Assembly (NCBI RefSeq): GCF_014750685.1
Contig: NZ_JAAXGE010000009.1
Location: forward strand, 62,001 to 126,000
Direction of reading: 5' to 3'
Length of the DNA: 64,000 nt
Source of the DNA: Bacteroides sp. GM023
Lineage (GTDB): Bacteria; Bacteroidota; Bacteroidia; Bacteroidales; Bacteroidaceae
Shown: positions 60,900-64,000 of the stretch, piece by piece
Numbering within the stretch: position 1 is the stretch's first letter
How the letters are laid out: every line of letters starts with the position of its first letter
Notes under the pieces: model-generated
Told to the model about the DNA's origin: nothing
The model's input: the letters and a program-made list of their open reading frames with translations, nothing else
The model's database searches: none
Position numbers and translations under genes: made by a program

Positions 60900-63299
60900 T
60901 TATCCAGCTAACAGGATCCGTTTTCCATCAGCCTGTACAGCGTATAGTTTGGCATATGTCAGCGATACTGACAGAGGTATTTCGAACTTGGTGAAGGTAG
61001 AAAAATAAAGTAGTTTTCCATTGGCATCTTTTTCTCTTAGTTCGAAAGCTACGGCTTCATCTCCATTGGTGATACTTACTTCCCGGCCGTTGATGTGTCC
61101 GTCAATATCTTTTGTTATCGGCTTCAGCGTTTGGAATTGCGTATAGTAACCCACATTCGGTGGAGTAGTATCCAATCCTTCATCGCCTGCTTTCCTGTCT
61201 TCCAGATAATAGAATGGCTTGGCTTTCTTCGGATATTTAGCCATAGCTTGCCTGGTTTCCTTAATCATATCATCTGTCACGATGTACTGATAGCTACCAT
61301 ATTGGTCTATCTGTGTATTCACAGGCACAAAGAATCCCCACATTTCGAAGAACTCGGTCAAATCTTCCTGTGCCGCTTCGCAGGCCATTCGGGCAAATAA
61401 TAGCTGTTTATCTCCAGGATTAATGGAACTCGTCCGGTGTTCCCGCATCAACTTAAATAGTTTCTGCCAAAAATCAGGTTTATGTCCACAGCGGTGATAG
61501 TAGTTCCATAACTGCCAGTTCATACGCATATGTAATTCAGTGTTTTCTCCTTGATAATTACTGCCAAAGTTGCACCATGCCCGATTGAGTACACAATGAG
61601 CTTCCGAGAGTGTCATACTTGTAATATTTCCATTAGTGTCAGTCGTTCGGTTATCATCAGCTTTAGGGAGATTCAACTCCGTGCCGCGAGAGCAATATTT
61701 ACCAAGTTTATATAGAATGAAATTGGAAAACAGATTATTGGACGACTCTGTAGAACTTGGCCAGTCTATTGCTAGTTGGTGGATATGCCCGATTTCATGC
61801 GCAGGTCCCCAGGCATTATCTTTGGCGCTCATTACATTATCATATAACAAGATATTCTGCAAGTAAGTATATACAAATGCGATGCGATAATCAGATGCCC
61901 ACATGTAAGCACCTTCGGGTGAAATAGCAAACAAATGATTGTTTACCTGAGCGGGTCGTACATCTTCAATGCCCATCAACTCTTGTTCCCAACCGATGAT
62001 ATTATCCCACAGACCGATGGCGGATAAAATTTCATCTTTAACGAACTCGCGCAGTTTATCCCGGTGAAAATAGAAGATAATCTTATCTCCACGTACTCCG
62101 AAATACTTGTCGGTCGCTTTGGATAGCAACTCGGCATACTTGGCATCTGTCTTATGTTCTTTCAAGTCAAAGAAACCACTGACAGTTCCGCTCCCCAATG
62201 GAATATGTATTTTTATGGGCTTCGGATTACTGGTCAGGTCGCAGTTGTACATGACAAACAACTGTCCCTTGTTGCGTATCTTGATTTTATTAATACCCGG
62301 TTCCAGATAATAAACATCACCCGAAGCGGCAGTCTGCACATATTCATTTGCTTCCCAGAAATTCGTTTTTTCTTCTCCCACACATTGTAGCGAAACTTCG
62401 CGTCCGTAGGTGTCGCCAACAAGAACAATGATTTCATCGTCTTTCTCTACAGCAATTCCGGTCAGGTTGTCCAGACTGCTGTAATGTTTGGTCATCAGTT
62501 TCTCAGCCCATTCGTTGATGTCACTATAAGCATTGTATTTGCGAATACGGAATTCTTTCTCCCATTCGTCATAAGAATTGTTTTTCAGTGCTTCGGCTAT
62601 GCGGACAAAATAGTTGCTTGGTAGCTTATTAATGTCTTTATCGGTGGCATCAGGCTTCAATTCGCTACAAGTGATATCTTTGAATACGCCCAATAGCTTA
62701 CTTTCTAATGTCTTGTCTGTATTCTTTTGAAAAAAATGCATTTCATCACAACTGACAAAGTTGCCGAGCCCGCTTTTGACAACAAACTTTATTCCCGTGG
62801 CTTTTACTCCCTTTTTGAAAACGATTTTGCTCGGGTCGTTTTTCATCTTGAAGTCGTAAGTTCCCTGCAATGTATAATTCTTTCTGCCGGAATCAGTAGA
62901 GGTGTATACTTCGACTTCGCCAAAGTTACCATTTCCGGAGCGGGTATAATAGATGAAGTAATTGATTTCCGTATCTCCTTTGAAGAAATACTCCAACGTG
63001 ACAGGGAAAGTTGTATTGCTCCATGAACTGTGATAATGAGATTCGTCAGTTCCTTCTGTGAATTTACCGTCGTATGATTTGTCTATGTCATAACCGGGAT
63101 GACATTCACTGGCTTTTCCGCTGATCGGGATAATTTGAATATCCTCAGGTAGTACTACACCTTTTATTTCTTGTTTTGATACATCTGCAGAAGACTCTTC
63201 CGATGGTAATTGGCTTTTGGCTTGACATGAGAATAGTATACTGCTATTGCAAATAAAAAGAAATGGAATTAATATAGTGAACTTATAAAGTGTATTCAT
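60900..63299 (-). CDS. M60 family mucin peptidase
   Basis: A 799-aa secreted metallopeptidase of the M60-like (mucinase) group. Lipobox ILFSC (Cys25). Residues about 55-195 form an F5/8-type or carbohydrate-binding beta domain (SYDGKFTEGTDESHYH, FIYYTRSGNGNFGEV). The M60 zinc site is HEIGH (His501-His505) with the third ligand Glu518 in STESSNN, fitting HExGHx(8,28)E. The C-terminal region (about 640-799) is a beta-sandwich, repeated in the next gene. The homologous B. thetaiotaomicron protein (BT4244, from memory) degrades mucin. Its own N-terminal BACON domain is not obvious here. Confidence 0.9.
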   Translation of the reverse strand: MNTLYKFTILIPFLFICNSSILFSCQAKSQLPSEESSADVSKQEIKGVVLPEDIQIIPISGKASECHPGYDIDKSYDGKFTEGTDESHYHSSWSNTTFPVTLEYFFKGDTEINYFIYYTRSGNGNFGEVEVYTSTDSGRKNYTLQGTYDFKMKNDPSKIVFKKGVKATGIKFVVKSGLGNFVSCDEMHFFQKNTDKTLESKLLGVFKDITCSELKPDATDKDINKLPSNYFVRIAEALKNNSYDEWEKEFRIRKYNAYSDINEWAEKLMTKHYSSLDNLTGIAVEKDDEIIVLVGDTYGREVSLQCVGEEKTNFWEANEYVQTAASGDVYYLEPGINKIKIRNKGQLFVMYNCDLTSNPKPIKIHIPLGSGTVSGFFDLKEHKTDAKYAELLSKATDKYFGVRGDKIIFYFHRDKLREFVKDEILSAIGLWDNIIGWEQELMGIEDVRPAQVNNHLFAISPEGAYMWASDYRIAFVYTYLQNILLYDNVMSAKDNAWGPAHEIGHIHQLAIDWPSSTESSNNLFSNFILYKLGKYCSRGTELNLPKADDNRTTDTNGNITSMTLSEAHCVLNRAWCNFGSNYQGENTELHMRMNWQLWNYYHRCGHKPDFWQKLFKLMREHRTSSINPGDKQLLFARMACEAAQEDLTEFFEMWGFFVPVNTQIDQYGSYQYIVTDDMIKETRQAMAKYPKKAKPFYYLEDRKAGDEGLDTTPPNVGYYTQFQTLKPITKDIDGHINGREVSITNGDEAVAFELREKDANGKLLYFSTFTKFEIPLSVSLTYAKLYAVQADGKRILLAG

Positions 63300-63349
63300 A
63301 GATATTCTTGATTAATATGGTCAATATGTATTATTTTAGTAGATATATA

Positions 63350-63381
63350 AGAATGGCAGGTCTTATGCTACCTACCATTCT
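63350..63381 (-). terminator. Hairpin between the two M60 genes
   Basis: AGAATGGCAGGT (63350-63361) and ACCTACCATTCT (63370-63381) pair at 11 of 12 positions with an 8-nt loop. Only a weak T-run follows on the minus strand, so read-through to the next gene is possible. Confidence 0.5.
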
Positions 63382-63413
63382 CATAGCTTTTATCTATAGT
63401 GTTGATATTAAAT

Positions 63414-64000
63414 TCAAATTAGTGCGATAAATTTTCGCACTCCATCTGCCTGCACCGCATAGAGAGAAGCTCCACTTGTGTCAATAGAAGAAGGTATAGT
63501 GAATTGGACAAAATTTGAAAAATAGAGTAAATCTCCAGTTTCATTTGTACCTTTTCTTATTTCGAATGCTACAGCCTCGTCTCCGTTTGATATGGTAATT
63601 GATTTACCAGAGATAATAGCTGACGGAGTCTTGTTTATTTTTTGATTATCTTTGAATTGCGTATAGTATCCGACATCTCCCACTTCCGTATATCGATAGT
63701 CTGTTGATGGAAACTCATCCTTTTTACGATCTTCTATATATTGGAAAGCATGTTTGGGTTTGGGGAACTGGCTCATGTATTCTTTTGCCGCATTAATCAT
63801 GGATTGGGTTACTGTATATTGGTACTCTCCATACTGTTCGATTTTAGTATTCACTGGTATGAAGAATCCCCACATTTCAAAGAAATCTGTAAGGTTTTCA
63901 TTGGCAGCTTTACTTGCCATTTTAGCAAATTCAAGTTGTTTTCGTCCCGGATCATCCGTATCGTTCAGTCCCATTTCACGCAACAATTTGAATAAGGTTT
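63414..64000 (-). CDS. Second M60-like mucin peptidase (N-terminal part outside window)
   Basis: The frame is open from the window edge to the stop at 63414, leaving the last 195 residues. They align by eye with the C-terminus of the next M60 protein: FEMWGFFIPVNTKIEQYG, PKHAFQYIEDRK, GYYTQF, SNGDEAVAFEIRK and the ending LYAVQADG. The catalytic HExGH region is outside the window, so activity cannot be judged. The first in-frame ATG (63986) is internal and not the true start. It lies upstream of the M60 gene on the same strand as a tandem duplicate. Confidence 0.85.
   Translation of the reverse strand, partial: TLFKLLREMGLNDTDDPGRKQLEFAKMASKAANENLTDFFEMWGFFIPVNTKIEQYGEYQYTVTQSMINAAKEYMSQFPKPKHAFQYIEDRKKDEFPSTDYRYTEVGDVGYYTQFKDNQKINKTPSAIISGKSITISNGDEAVAFEIRKGTNETGDLLYFSNFVQFTIPSSIDTSGASLYAVQADGVRKFIALI

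Overview
The window is a piece of a Bacteroides chromosome, close to B. thetaiotaomicron. The evidence is the promoters (TAnnTTTG -7 boxes, several with a TTTG -33 box 19-21 nt upstream), the LpxC-FabZ fusion, Mfa/FimA-type fimbrillins, a hybrid two-component regulator, and PUL-type glycan genes. From memory, the order GH28, fabI, gldB-like, rsmI-like, lipA, DPP4 at the left, and kinase, GH2, YitT, GH109, M60 peptidase at the right, matches two parts of the B. thetaiotaomicron map (around BT4187-BT4193 and BT4240-BT4244). The species was not tested. No rRNA, tRNA, CRISPR array, insertion sequence or prophage was seen.

Layout. (1) 1-2814, minus: the end of a pectin-utilisation locus (DUF4861 protein, GH28 polygalacturonase). 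(2) 3169-5799, plus: fabI, a GldB-like lipoprotein and an RsmI-like methyltransferase. (3) 5765-10004, minus: dipeptidyl peptidase IV, lipoyl synthase and a membrane protein with a Nudix-like tail. (4) 10273-14714, plus: an SPFH protein with a ribbon-helix-helix protein, a small membrane protein, and a BlaI/M56 pair in which the M56 protein carries TonB, plug-like and CarboxypepD_reg-like modules. (5) 14728-24058, minus: a long housekeeping run, purM, prfA, pyrF, HD hydrolase, lpxD, lpxC-fabZ, lpxA, pRiA4b-ORF3-like, miaA. (6) 24216-30413, minus: TPM/LemA pair, then phoH, purC, ubiE/menG, aroE and an alpha/beta hydrolase. (7) 30489-35158, minus: AAA-ATPase/PD-(D/E)XK protein, DUF5715 lipoprotein, NfeD-like protein with flotillin.

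(8) 35413-45561, minus, is a fimbrial locus in two transcription units. DUF3575 and DUF3868/OmpA-like genes end at an intrinsic terminator. After 1.26 kb of non-coding DNA come the major fimbrillin (Mfa1), a terminator-like hairpin, then Mfa2/FimB anchor, FimA-like subunit, DUF4906 protein and a small unknown protein. The 1.26-kb gap holds a giant foldback element (about 42940-43398) with nested CGTCTGAC repeats on a 22-bp period; it is the least explained sequence in the window. (9) 46044-51079, plus: an unknown secreted protein and a hybrid two-component regulator whose histidine kinase has lost its phospho-acceptor His and its glycine boxes. (10) 51122-53477, plus: truA, an EamA transporter and a DUF3256 protein. 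(11) 53536-64000, minus: a mucin/O-glycan locus with two tandem M60 mucin peptidases (one cut by the window edge), GH109 alpha-N-acetylgalactosaminidase, YitT protein, GH2 beta-galactosidase and a sugar kinase.

How they fit together: the right-hand locus reads as extracellular mucin proteolysis, release of GalNAc and galactose, and phosphorylation of the freed amino sugar. The fimbrial genes lie next to the degenerate hybrid regulator, which is the nearest candidate regulator of the operon, although nothing in the sequence proves the link.
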